Source: Apostichopus japonicus
Lineage: Eukaryota; Echinodermata; Holothuroidea; Aspidochirotida; Stichopodidae
Assembly (NCBI RefSeq): GCF_037975245.1
Contig: NC_092572.1
Coordinates: 7,019,501 to 7,083,500 of the forward strand
Direction: 5' to 3'
DNA length: 64,000 nucleotides
Shown piece after piece: positions 1 through 10,501 of the stretch. Within the stretch, counting starts at the first letter, position 1, and each line of letters starts with the position of its first letter. The notes beneath the pieces were generated by a model. It was not told where the DNA came from, searched no databases, and was given only the letters and a program-made list of their open reading frames with translations. A program made the position numbers and the translations under genes.

Positions 1-13
1 GTGTAGTGTAGCC

Positions 14-226
14 AGTTTATCGGTAAAACGTCAATTTCTTTTAATTTTGTCATTTTGACGACTTGTTGTATCTCGGCAAAACGTCAATTTTCAAAATGTT
101 GTCATTTTGACGACTTGGTGTGTCTCGGCAAAACGTCAATTTTAAAAATTTTGTCATTTTGACGACTTGTTATATCTCGGCAAAACGTTAATTTTTAGAA
201 TATTGCCATTTTGACGAGTTTGTTTC
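14..226. repeat. 52-bp tandem repeat, about 4 copies
   Basis: The phrase CGGCAAAACGTCAATTTT followed by GTCATTTTGACGACTTG recurs every 52 bases. Each unit holds an inverted pair (CGTCAA and TTGACG), so each copy could form a small hairpin. No coding potential is seen. Confidence 0.85.
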
Positions 227-835
227 TCTTTCATCATCATGTTCAACGCTTCCGTAAGTAAGCATCATTCGTGCTTATCTTAATTTAAGAGGTTAGGGTG
301 GGGGAGGCGTGTTAATACAAAGACTATTTTTGTGTTTTTTGTTCGATATATTTGAAAGTCTACTTAAATGAACCTTGTAGTTCTTGTACTCTCAATATAA
401 TGACCAGTTGACTATGATCAACGGAAACCGACTTGACACAATGGGCAAATTCACACGGCCAAACGTGGCCTAATCACTTTTTTTATTTATTTCTATTTTT
501 CTTTTGTTATATTTATATATTATTTTATTTACTTCTTTATTTTCAATCTGCTTATTCCAAATGGTGGCATTATCCGTCTTGAATACAATCAAAATAATAT
601 AATAGAAAGTCTTAAACCATTATATCATCATTTCCGCTTTTTATCTTCGCATCACGAGGCTATGAAGGTAGACCGGGGAGAGGCAATGTGCTGGGAGGGT
701 AGCATGGGGAAGGGTAAGTGCCATTGGGAAACGGGTTAGTGCCGTGGTATGTGAGGCTACTCAAGTTCTCTTTCTGGTGGTATGTCTCGAAATTTAAAGT
801 GGCCTAATATTCAGGGTTTTTTTTACTGTTTGTAG
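227..835. other. non-coding, probably intron upstream of the FN3 exon
   Basis: AT-rich single-copy-looking sequence. I see no exon or repeat in it. It ends in the polypyrimidine tract and TAG acceptor of the FN3 exon. Confidence 0.5.
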
Positions 836-1132
836 CTCCATCTGCTCCTCCTACAAATATACGGGCTAAGTCAACCAAAACAACTCTCACTTTCACCTTC
901 GATGAGATTGCCGAGTCAGAACGAAACGGAGACATAAAAACGTACGAAACCAAGCTCCAAAACTTTCCGGAAACAAATAGCGACGTGCTACCACTCACGC
1001 AATACGTTACCCGAGAAAGGGTAAAGTTTAAGGACCTGACGCCAGCAACACCGTACATCATCCGTGTGCGAGGATGGACATCCGTTGGTCCAGGAGTTTG
1101 GAGTATAGGCGTTGTAGCCAGTACGAAGCCAG
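836..1132 (+). CDS. fibronectin type III domain exon (partial gene)
   Basis: A single 297-bp exon encodes 99 residues covering one complete FN3 domain. Visible FN3 landmarks are the opening PSAPPTNIRA, the central tyrosine in the DIKTYETKL strand, the F-strand LTPATPYIIRVRGWTSVG (the L-x-P-x-T-x-Y-x-x-R-V-R pattern) and the closing VVASTKPG. The acceptor is a T-rich tract ending TTTGTAG and the donor is CCAG|GTAATT. The exon is in phase 1 at both ends, as is typical of shuffled extracellular FN3 modules in cell-adhesion receptors, receptor phosphatases and matrix proteins. No neighbouring exon of the same gene could be identified with confidence, so the parent gene probably continues off the left edge. 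The family of the full protein cannot be told from this module. Confidence 0.85.
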
Positions 1133-1370
1133 GTAATTTCATATCACTTTGTAGCACTCTGAGTTTTATTTAGTTTTTGAATACCTATTGTAACGGATGA
1201 ATGTCTATATAGCCTTCATGTATATGTAACTAGTTTTATTTAATTCTGTCCTCGGTTTCCAGTTTAAGGAGTCATTGCAGTTATGCAAGATTATTGTATG
1301 TCCCATGATGGTGTCAGTGACCACAACTTGGGTTACCACGTTACTAACGGTCACATAATTGAGCGAAATT

Positions 1371-1630
1371 GAGTTGGTTAGCATCATGTTTGATCTCTAG
1401 AGTAAGGCAAAATATGTCACCAAAAACAGAACTAGTATTGTTCGATACAGGTGTCGAACGCCTACAGTGAAATTACGACCTTCATTACCGGTTTCGAACC
1501 TCTGGATATACAATCAGCGTCCATAACCTAGTTGGCTAGGATGTCTGCATACAAAGCCCGGGCTCGAATCCCGGTGGAGGCTGGAAGTTTTTTCACTGTT
1601 CTGAATTTTCCCTCTCATGGTGTTTACAAT
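1371..1630 (+). mobile_element. tRNA-derived SINE, copy 1
   Basis: About 250 bases are near-identical to 9473-9735. A tRNA-like part at about 1517-1583 has an A-box-like CCTAGTTGGCTAGG and a B-box-like GGCTCGAATCC. It is followed by a short shared tail and then by a (TA)n run, as in copy 2. The A box is slightly decayed relative to copy 2. This is a retroposed pol III element and encodes no protein. Confidence 0.8.
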
Positions 1631-1631
1631 T

Positions 1632-1649
1632 ATATATATATATAAATAA

Positions 1650-1746
<97 letters not shown>

Positions 1747-1756
1747 TATAGATATA
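1632..1756. repeat. (TA)n microsatellite at SINE 3' end
   Basis: More than 100 bases of TA with minor interruptions directly follow SINE copy 1. The same arrangement at copy 2 suggests that the SINE tail seeds the array. Confidence 0.9.
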
Positions 1757-2405
1757 TACTGTGCGTTACTATACTGTACACTACATTGTACTGTACCGTA
1801 CTATACTTTACTGTACTGTACCGTACAATGCTTTTTTTGTGTACCGTACTTTAATGTACGTTACTATACTTTACTGTACCGTACCGCACTGTACTGTACC
1901 ATACTATACTTTATTGTAATTGTACTCTACTGTACCGTCCTGTACTGCACCGTACAATACTTGTTTGTACTGTACTGTACCGTACTGTACCGTACTGTAA
2001 TGTACTGTACGCTACTATACTTTACTGTACTTTACCGCACTGTACTGTACTGTACCGTACCATACTTTACTGCACTGTACTGTACCGTACTATACTTTTT
2101 TGTACTCTACTGTATCGTACTGTTATGTACTATACGTTACTATACATGTACACTGCATTGTACTGTACCGTATTATACTTTACTGTACTGTACCGTACAA
2201 TACTTTTTTGTACTGCACTGTACCGTACTGTAATGTACTGTACGCTACTATACATTACTGTAAAGTACCGTACTATACTTTACTGTACTGTACTGTACTA
2301 TACTTTATTGTACTTTACTGTACCGTACTGTAATGTACTATACGTAACTATTATGTACTGTACTGTACCGTACCGTACTGTACTGTACTGTAGAATACTC
2401 TCCAA
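1757..2405. repeat. GTACT/GTACC-type pentanucleotide array
   Basis: About 650 bases are built from five-base units such as TACTG, TACCG, TACTT and TACAA. They read open in several frames as Tyr/Cys/Thr/Val-rich peptides. Those frames are by-products of the repeat and are not genes. Confidence 0.85.
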
Positions 2406-3784
2406 TACATAAAACGTAGGTACGGTATCATTTGAATATGTAAACTATATTTCATAATCTATATTGTATTTGGAGACTCAATGAAGCTATTAGACACATC
2501 GAGACTGAAATATGAGAAACTTGACTCTTTCGTCGAATTTTTGGGTAAGGATATACCCTTATGATATTCTCAAAAATTTCGACCAAAATCACGACTTTCT
2601 CAAATTTCAACCGATGCGGAAAAGGGATGGAACTTTTTGAGTTGACATCAGGGTATTGCATTTGGAGACGAAAATTGAGCAGGATTTCACACATTTACCT
2701 AAAAAGTAACGTATTTGTATACTTCTTGATAAACGATTTAGTGATTGTAATATGTTAAGAAGGGTAAGTATGTAGATTAGCATACATATTCATATATTGC
2801 TCCAATTGACTATTCACTCTTAAGATCAAGAAGTGGTCAAAATAATGCAGACATGTAGAAGTTCTCACTGTGTAAAATGCTACATAACGGATAGCCGACA
2901 CTCTGGCGAGTCATTTTACTTTACAAAGATCAGGTAAATATTTAGCAACTATTTAAGAGCCCATAATATGATCGCCACATGTGAACAAGCCTCTTTATTC
3001 ACCAGCAAACAGATTTTAATAAGTTGCTCTTAGAATGAGGCCTAAATATGCACTTTGACATCCAAGTTTCAAACAATCCTGTTCGATAACATATCGACAA
3101 GAAAAGTTGTTCACACTCCTGTTTCCTTTCTTTTTTACCCCATTTCCAAACACTTATGCGGATTGTTATATGGGTTATGTATGATATTTGTCATCATACA
3201 CAAGGCATTGAAAGCGTCTTGTGTGTGTTTATTCAGAACATCCACACAGAGACATGCATAAAAAAGGTAACTTATTCCATGTTGGGACAATTTTTTATAT
3301 ACTGTAGTGTTATGTCTCGCTTCAGAGCACTCGTATTGTCAGTACGAGCAGTATGAATATCATGTTTTCTATCAGATCAAGGTTAGGAACTGTTTGTTCT
3401 GACAATACCATAGTGCTTTGAGAACATGATATTGGAGTACAGTTTAAGATAGGTTATTAGCATTAAGAAATTGTCCCAACTGGCTGTAATCCTTACCGAT
3501 AATACATGCATATTCATTAATACGACCTGCTCGATACAACCAAATGCTGGTGCCATAAATATTGTAAAGACATGTTAAAATAAAACGAAATAATTCAAAT
3601 ATGTCGATCCTTTTTCTAGATTTACGAGTATATGTGAGGTTTGTTTATGTCATAATGGCGTCGTCGAACTGTTCATCCAGAAATCGGACTGCAATCCCAT
3701 CAGATATACCACGTGACACAAATAGTTTGTATGTTTTGAGTTTTGCGCACTTTTTTATTAAGTCTAAGGTAAGTGTAAAAGTAC
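2406..3784. other. no gene recognised
   Basis: AT-rich sequence with only short chance open frames lacking convincing splice sites. No repeat family was recognised by eye. Confidence 0.4.
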
Positions 3785-4125
3785 AAAAGGGCTCTGACGT
3801 ATCAATTCCTGCCAGGATCTTCTTCAGAGGTTTTACTCTTGACACATTCATCACTTTTACATATTCATTAATTTTACATATTCATTACGTTTACACATTC
3901 ATTACTTTTACATATTCATTACTCTTACATATTCATTACTTTTACACATTCGTTACTTTTACATATTCATTACTTTTACATAATACACATTCATTACTTT
4001 TACACATTCATTACTTTTACATATTCATTTCTTTTACACATTCATTACTTTACAACATTCTTTTACACAGGCTCTGTAGTGAATAAGCAGTTTTGCTAAG
4101 AGTTTTGTTAGATTTTGATTCTAAG
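3785..4125 (-). mobile_element. Penelope-like/hammerhead repeat, copy A (degenerate)
   Basis: On the minus strand 3792-3830 reads CTGAAGAAGATCC, a short hairpin, then GATACGTC. This is the same layout as the intact motif at 45802-45840, but the conserved GAAAC has become GATAC. The distal part (about 4065-4120, containing AATAAGCAGTTTTGCTAAGA) matches 45973-46026. The middle is filled by an array of ACATTCATTACTTTT-like units (3838-4063). Confidence 0.6.
3838..4063. repeat. 17-18-bp minisatellite inside copy A
   Basis: Repeats of the type TTTTACATATTCATTAC, about 12 in number. The array sits where copy C has unique sequence. Confidence 0.8.
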
Positions 4126-4648
4126 CAAAGCAACACATATGACATTTTGGTTTACATAGTGTTAGGTTACATAGGCCAATCGAGTAAACTTGAAGTATAT
4201 AATATTTGATTGTATCCTATATGGTAGCAGCCCAACGTACAGTACAATGTGATGTTCTATGGACACATCGTTTGCTTAATCTCCACTATCTTTATATATT
4301 GTTATATGATCATCGCAAGTGACATATCAAAAGTTTACTCTTTGAGAAAAACTTAAAACTCTTGCTTGACCTTGCAGAAAATGACAGGTGTCAAATGCTG
4401 CATTGCTGTGGTGAAGACATCTGTTATGCAACATTCTGCAATGTGGCACTGCATTTATCCCTAACATTGAACTCTTTAAATAATACATATAGCCGCAAAT
4501 TGTAGTCTCAAGCAACATAATCTGTCCATATTTCATGACATTAGTGTGCTAAGATAAAATTCAAAATAGTGAGTTGGGAAGTAATGACATAGAGAATCAT
4601 TTGATATGTGTTTTTACTTAATATCCTTCATTTTTTATTCTATTTTAG
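4126..4648. other. no gene recognised
   Basis: AT-rich sequence. The open frame on the minus strand near 4.3-4.5 kb has no family features. Confidence 0.35.
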
Positions 4649-4721
4649 GGATATTTTTCTCAAACCTTATGTCATGTGTCCCAGGAGAATATCTCAAACA
4701 TTTCAATCGGCTAACGATGTT
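4649..4721 (+). CDS. possible 73-bp coding exon, unrecognised
   Basis: A T-rich tract ending TATTTTAG precedes this segment and a consensus donor GTAAGTAT follows it. One frame is open throughout (begins DIFLKPYVMCPRR, ends SANDV) with start phase 2 and end phase 0. The phase does not join directly to the FN3 exon at 836-1132. No family is recognised and the splice sites could be fortuitous. Confidence 0.22.
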
Positions 4722-5172
4722 GTAAGTATATATATATATTGTTTTGTTTTTCAAATTGTTTGTATGCCTGCTTCAAAGTCGAATGTTTCACAACACGGAA
4801 AGTGAATACATCAAAAGAATGGCATATTTGTTCATTATCGAATGAAAAATGATATCATTCTTGCATTGAAACACGGACTAGTAATAGATATAAATACCTG
4901 TTGGTTTGAATGTTATATTTCATTCATGTCTTTTCGTTTATTTATTCCAGTATAAATGTAATATTATTTATATAAAAAAAGTGAATGCATAATGCATTGA
5001 GGTTTCGATGACTTCATTGCACTAGACTTCTGCTTATTAGTAACAAGAACTAGCTGTACAATAGAAATGACTCGAACCACCATATTGATACAATTACACT
5101 ATGGCATGATAAACATCTTTTAGGCAAAACAAATCTGAGGTTGTTAGAGCATCTATATTCCCAAAAATCATA
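4722..5172. other. no gene recognised
   Basis: Nothing was seen apart from AT-rich single-copy-looking sequence. Confidence 0.35.
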
Positions 5173-5180
5173 GCAGCATC

Positions 5181-6087
5181 CATGGGCGTCAGCAGGTTTC
5201 AGAAAGTGAGGGGGACACTATACTCTCTAAGCGGAGCGCTACCATTGGTTGGCGCGTAGCGTACCAGAAAATTTTGGGTACATAAGACCCCCTAGATCGC
5301 AGGAGACGGCCTTCCTGAGTCGTTTTTAGTTACATCAGAACCAGATCTGTGAGGAGAAATTTTGTCTCACAAAACTAAATCCCGACAGAAAGTACTGGTA
5401 GAAAGATGCCGTTCTGACACCAAGGGAGACGAATTACACAGCGTCCATCTCAAAGGAAATATTGAAAAAGTGGCGCCGTCACCTCCGGGATGAGTGGAGT
5501 GGTATATATAATACATGCATGTAGGTGCGAGACGTCAGTTGTATGTGCCCAGGTACTTTAATAATAATAATCAGAAAAAGGCACCGCGCGCAGAGCGTGT
5601 GTAGCGCCTAGCCGGCACTCAACAATAAAGATCTACCATATCCGACGAATACATGTAGCCTTAATTACTTAACCCCTTCACCCCTATTCGTCCGTCCAGT
5701 TCAAGGGACTGGAGGTAGTGATATGAACATTGTAACTCATCACCATCTACCTGTATGGCTTACCTAATCCCTTGGAACCCATACAAACAACATGTGTGCA
5801 AGATTCAATACACTTTCGAATGGTCTCCCCCCCCCCCCCCCCGAACGAATTAAATGGGCAGATTTAGAATATTGGGAGAATGGGAGATAAATGACGGTGC
5901 AAGTGATAGATAGCAGGGGCCCAGTGAGTCCAGATTTCTTGACCTTAAATAGAAAATCGCGCATATGCATGTGATTTTTTTTAATAACTACTCTGAAAAG
6001 TGGGTGGGACAAATGATATGATATCCCCTCCACTTTTGAAAGTGGGGGGGACAAGTCCCCCCCGTCCCCCACCTGTTGACGCCCATG
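5181..6087. mobile_element. non-autonomous hAT-type DNA transposon (907 bp)
   Basis: The termini are inverted: CATGGGCGTCAGCAGG at the left, and its reverse complement with one mismatch at the right (CCTGTTGACGCCCATG). The flanks carry a perfect 8-bp duplication, GCAGCATC, at 5173-5180 and 6088-6095. Eight-base target duplications with CA-GGG-type ends are the hAT signature. G-rich and C-rich tracts lie just inside both ends, as in the elements at 20741 and 26358. No transposase frame is present. Confidence 0.85.
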
Positions 6088-6095
6088 GCAGCATC

Positions 6096-6789
6096 AACAG
6101 CAAACTTGTCTCAAAACTCCTTAAATTGTTGAATACTTTGCGAATTATGACTGCTATCCAGTAGGAAATGCCTTAAGAAATAATTAAGGAGATGTCATCT
6201 TAAGTGTATCGGTATTCTGACTGGTAGGCTATTCTTCACGTTGTTGTGTTAACGAACCCCAAAGTCACCCACCGTTGCTATCCTAGACTACATAAAATTG
6301 CCCACAGGCCTAGCCAGGTGTGTTCGAGTTGTCCAATAATCATAAACGTGACGAAAGTCGAACGTTACTTTTAAGGCCTAGCTATGCTGAAGCTGGTGGA
6401 AGAGACTACACAACTTTAGATCAACAGCCGATCCAGACACAGCTCGTGAACACACTGCCAAACTAAGACCGTTTTACACAATTAATTCGCATTGAAATTG
6501 GTCATAGTCAAAAATCTAACTAGACGAACTGTTAAGTTTCATAAACGAAACTACATCCAACCTGAAATACGACGGGAAACGTACAAAGAGTAAACCTTTT
6601 ATTTTGTACGCAAATGCATCAGCGGCACGTTGAAGCCTATGCAGATATGTTCGAGTGTTCAGTTTTAAAGTTTTAGATTCTATGGATGCCCATAAGCTTA
6701 TTTCCAATCACAAACAGCCTCCTATTCATACAAGCCGTAACGCACATGTAATCTGATAGGCTGGTCGGTGGGAGATACGGTACCTTATA
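6096..6789. other. no gene recognised
   Basis: Apparently unique intergenic or intronic sequence with nothing supportable. Confidence 0.35.
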
Positions 6790-7505
6790 ACACAAGGTTT
6801 CCACAATTTGGCGTGTGACTCCAAATGACCTTTGCCCTCCATAATTATATATACTTCTTGTACTGCACGCGTCACAACTACATACTAAAAATGAGATTCG
6901 TCCAAGCTTCCCTTCTTGAGATATCTTGTTTACAAGGTTTTCACATTTTGACCCCTAGTGACCACAAATGAACTTTGAGCTGCACAAAAATTAGGCTTCT
7001 TCTTGTTAATGTAGTACTCCTTCGCACGAAATACTAGATTGATCCAAGCTTTCCTTCTTGAGATATCGTGTTTACAAAGTTTTCAATTTGACCCCTGGTG
7101 ACCCCAAATGACCTTTGAGCTGCACAAAAATTAGGCTTCTTCTTGTTAATGTAGTACTCCTTCGCACGAAATACTAGATTGATCCAAGCTTTCCTTCTTG
7201 AGATATCGTGTTTACAAAGTTTTCAATTTGACCCCTGGTGACCCCAAATGACCTTTGAGCTGCACAAAAATTAGGCTTCTTCTTGTTAATGTAGTACTCC
7301 TTCGCACGAAATACTAGATTGATCCAAGCTTTCCTTCTTGAGATATCGTGTTTACAAAGTTTTCAATTTGACCCCTGGTGACCCCAAATGACCTTTGACC
7401 TCCACAAAAAGCGATAGGCTTTTTTCTCATAAATGTGGTTCTCTTATACACGTAATATGAGATTGGTCTGTGCTTCCCTTCTTGAGATATCGTGTTTACA
7501 AGCGA
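6790..7505. repeat. 140-bp tandem satellite, 5 copies, with DR1-like sites
   Basis: The phrase CTTGAGATATCGTGTTTACAA recurs at 140-143-bp spacing (from 6920, 7062, 7202, 7342 and 7485). The three central copies are nearly identical. Each unit also carries a TGACCTTTGA-type site. The one at 7389-7401 is TGACCTTTGACCT, a perfect direct repeat of the nuclear-receptor half-site with one-base spacing (DR1) on the minus strand. The one at 6826-6837 reads GGGCAAAGGTCA on the minus strand. Confidence 0.9.
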
Positions 7506-8905
7506 GGCGTCACACACACACGCACGCACATTCGCCATCATGAAAGCAAAGGTAACGATTATCATCGAAACCAAAAATAATATATTTTCATTATTGGCTT
7601 AGGGAAATGGAAGATGCAAATGGAGACTGGTGGCGCTCTTTTCTCTGAGCTTGACCTGGCTCTTAACGACTCAAAGAATCTTCTGTTAGCCCCTTAGGAT
7701 AGTAATAATCTAAATTATTATGCTTCGTTTCGATTTACGGTAATTGCCTTAAAGTTCCATCTTGTTTTTTGTTGATCAGAATGTCCCAAGGGATTTCGGG
7801 GGTCAAGACTCTTTACAGCGATGTCCGAGATAGTATAATCAGGATTGTAATCGTTTTCGAAGCCCACTTATGGAAGATAAAGATGCTGGGTTCGGACAGG
7901 CTACAGACTTGGTTTAACATCCCCAGAATGAAACAGCTGGTTTAGGGTTCATCATCTTCACTTCCTACCACATTAAAGAATCGCACATATAGGCCACGAG
8001 CTATTTCATAGTTTGTTTTAAAGTATTCAAAATGGGGTTTCCTTCTGCTCGTTTTCTTATCATATTACTCTCTTTGTTTTTCGGTTGTATGAAATAAAAC
8101 TGGTGGCCTGTGAACCGATGGCCTACAATATTTTCAAGTTATACTGTCTAACTTTCTGATTCCCTCTCTCAGTAATTATGTTCCTTTACTTCTTCCAGTA
8201 TGTTTTCTTTTGTATGTATTTTCTTAATGACACATAGACTATTCATATTTTTATTGCATGTAATTTACTCTTTTAGGGATATTATAAAGTTGACTTCATT
8301 TATTCAATTCCTTCGAGTGGTTAAATAGGATCGCCACAAACTGATACGTTTTAATTTGTGTAGCACACAACTTGTATTCCTCACGTTATTGATTTTACAT
8401 CTCATTGTAACCTATGCGTTTCCTGCTCTTCTTCTTCTCCTTCTTCTTATGTCAAAGTATGTTCATAATTTTCATGTCTACTCTTGGTTCATATTTGCTT
8501 TCAATAACAACAAAAACTATTCTTTTTTATTATTTTTTTAATTATTTGGTAATTTCTTATGTAAGTAGACAGCGTATGTTTTCAATTAGTGGAGATCACT
8601 TTAACATAACCTTCAACACTTTGTAATGTAAGGAAAGTTTGTGAAAGGAATCTAATGAGTCTTATTTATAGTTGGTGCATTTTCTTCTCCTTAAAGGTCA
8701 CTAGTATTATTAACACTTTTTTATTTCAAGTTTATCAAATGTCCTTCATATATGATCTTTTATTCTCTCTTAACTGTACATTGTGTTCTCTTCATTTCTT
8801 ATCAAGTATTATACCTAATATTTATAGCATCCCAAATGAAAACCACAGCCAACAAACCAATTGAATTTGATGTTAAAGAATAAAAAATAAAAAAAGACCA
8901 CTTAC
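7506..8905. other. no gene recognised
   Basis: AT-rich sequence. Short hydrophobic open frames around 8.35-8.86 kb reflect T-rich composition and show no family features. Confidence 0.4.
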
Positions 8906-9007
8906 AAATGATACTTTCGTTCTCAACATTTATTTCAAATTTCAGCTTCAGGAATCCTTTTGAGGCAAACATAGCATCGAGAGGAACACAAATAATATTT
9001 TGTATTT
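8906..9007 (-). CDS. possible 102-bp coding exon, unrecognised
   Basis: On the minus strand the acceptor TTTGATTGTCTCAG and donor CATTT|GTAAGTGG border 102 bases. The segment is open in one frame with phase 1 at both ends. The product contains ICVPLDAMFASKGF and ends near VENESII. It is multiple-of-three and symmetrical, like an extracellular module exon, but no family is recognised. It could alternatively be an alternative last exon of CENATAC (another frame gives a short tail and a TGA), though that gene has a good stop and poly(A) signal upstream of it. Confidence 0.3.
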
Positions 9008-9472
9008 CTGAGACAATCAAAGACTAGGAACGGATGCAAAAAGTTTAAAGAAGTTCAATCAGCGATATTAAACGGTTGGGAGCTTTGTCCTCTTCAACGC
9101 ACGACAAAACAACGCATCCATAATGATCTGGAAAACAGGTGGTCCTTGTGAAACTATGTAATAGCAGCATAGCTTCTTGTGGATAAGATTTACATATTCA
9201 CAAAATGTTTATGTTTTGTTAAAGATTTCCATATCTCATCTATTTCCTTTTTTCAATTTTCCGTCAACTTCTTTCTTGTATTGTTTTCTGCAATTAATAG
9301 AAAAAATGGGTATTATTCAGTTTTATTTGAGCCTTTTGAACAAATACAAAAGTTTTAAAGTAACATTTTGATTTTGGTTCTTAAAGGGGTAACTAAATCT
9401 AAGAATTAATATATGTATATATGTTCAAAGTATCTCTTTCGAGATCCGGCTTTAGGAATCATAAATGATTTC

Positions 9473-9735
9473 GAGTTGGTTAGCATCATGTTTGATCTCT
9501 AGAGTAAGGCAAAATATGTCACCAAAAACAGAACTAGTATTGTTCGATACAGGTGACAAACGCCTACAGTGGAATTACGACTTTCCTTACTGATTTCGAA
9601 CCTCTGGACATACAATCAGCGTCCATAGCCTAGTGGTTAGGGTGTCCGCGTACAGAGCGGAATGCCCGTGGTTCGAATCCCGGTGGAGGCTGAAAGTTTT
9701 TTCACTGTTCTTGATTTTTCAACTCATTACGATTT
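9473..9735 (+). mobile_element. tRNA-derived SINE, copy 2
   Basis: The tRNA-like region at 9619-9690 contains a good A box (TAGCCTAGTGGTTAGG) and a consensus B box (GGTTCGAATCC). About 100 bases of shared 5' leader and a tail ending TTTTTTCACTGTTC are common to 1371-1630. A (TA)n run follows. Confidence 0.88.
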
Positions 9736-9776
9736 TCATTTATATATATTCATTTGCCTTTGTCATTTACCTCCAT

Positions 9777-9778
<2 letters not shown>

Positions 9779-9842
<64 letters not shown>
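9779..9842. repeat. (TA)n microsatellite
   Basis: A pure TA run downstream of SINE copy 2. Confidence 0.95.
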
Positions 9843-9846
<4 letters not shown>

Positions 9847-10029
9847 TTTGAAATTTATCTATCTGATTCCGATAAAGTGATAGGACCCTAGGTGGGACAA
9901 AGAATTAGGAGAATCAACTTTATCAATCCAAGTTTTTCCTGAAGATCAGAATTGGTAGCAGGGTAGGGAAAGAGGAACAATAGACCAGCTATTTGGAACA
10001 TTAACTACAGGATAAAATGATACGTTTAT

Positions 10030-10130
10030 ACCGGTGCTGTGGACGAGTGGATAAAGGCGGTGGCATTTGAAGCAATTAGGCTTAGCAATCGGGAGGTTCC
10101 GGGTTCGATAACCGGCCAGGTCATAGTAAG
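10030..10130 (+). mobile_element. tRNA-like SINE head (Leu/Ser type)
   Basis: The stretch reads TGGACGAGTGGATAAAGGCG (A box of a long-variable-arm tRNA) followed about 50 bases later by GGTTCCGGGTTCGATAACC (B box). It differs from the 1371/9473 family and shares GGCATTTGA-GCA and TTAGCA phrases with 14258-14400. It is a degenerate pol III-derived element rather than a functional tRNA, since the arms do not pair fully. Confidence 0.6.
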
Positions 10131-10334
10131 GTGGGTTTTTCATCCTAGAGCAATCTACGGTTTTCCCATCTGGAATGACTTTCTAAATTGGAAAGATTCC
10201 AAAGTTGAGCTAAAACATTGAATTGGAAGCCACCCGAAGTGTAAGTTGTAATCCATAAGACCTTGCAGGGTTCTCCCACATTTGTGGTCGCTTAAGCGTC
10301 GTGAATATAACTGCTGATTACTATTATAATTATT

Positions 10335-10340
10335 TTTATT
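10335..10340 (-). terminator. poly(A) signal AATAAA for CENATAC
   Basis: AATAAA on the minus strand lies 25-30 bases past the TAA stop at 10365-10367. It fits a very short 3' UTR. The surrounding sequence is AT-rich, so chance occurrence is possible. Confidence 0.45.
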
Positions 10341-10364
10341 ATATGTATTACATATCTTCATTAG

Positions 10365-10501
10365 TTACCTTGATCTCCAACGAGGTCCGTGATTCCAAAC
10401 TCTTCCAAATGACGGCAACCATTCGTCTGGAGTCTCTGAACTGTGATCAAAGTTGGCTCCCACCCTCTTGGGATTCAACTTTCGTTTCCTTTCATTCTCC
10501 A
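10365..10501 (-). CDS. CENATAC: CENATAC exon 7 (conserved C-terminus, stop)
   Basis: The acceptor is CTGTTTTGCAG|TGG. Residues [21 protein letters not shown] and [19 protein letters not shown] are followed by TAA. This is the most conserved block of the family. A donor-like AAG|GTAACT overlaps the stop, so a further small exon extending the tail, as in vertebrates, cannot be excluded. Confidence 0.93.

Noticed and set aside
1961-2412. Tyr/Cys/Thr-rich frames
   Set aside because: By-products of the GTACT array.
9946-10143. Functional tRNA gene at about 10030-10125
   Set aside because: A- and B-box-like sequences are present, but the acceptor and anticodon arms do not pair properly. It fits a SINE head instead.
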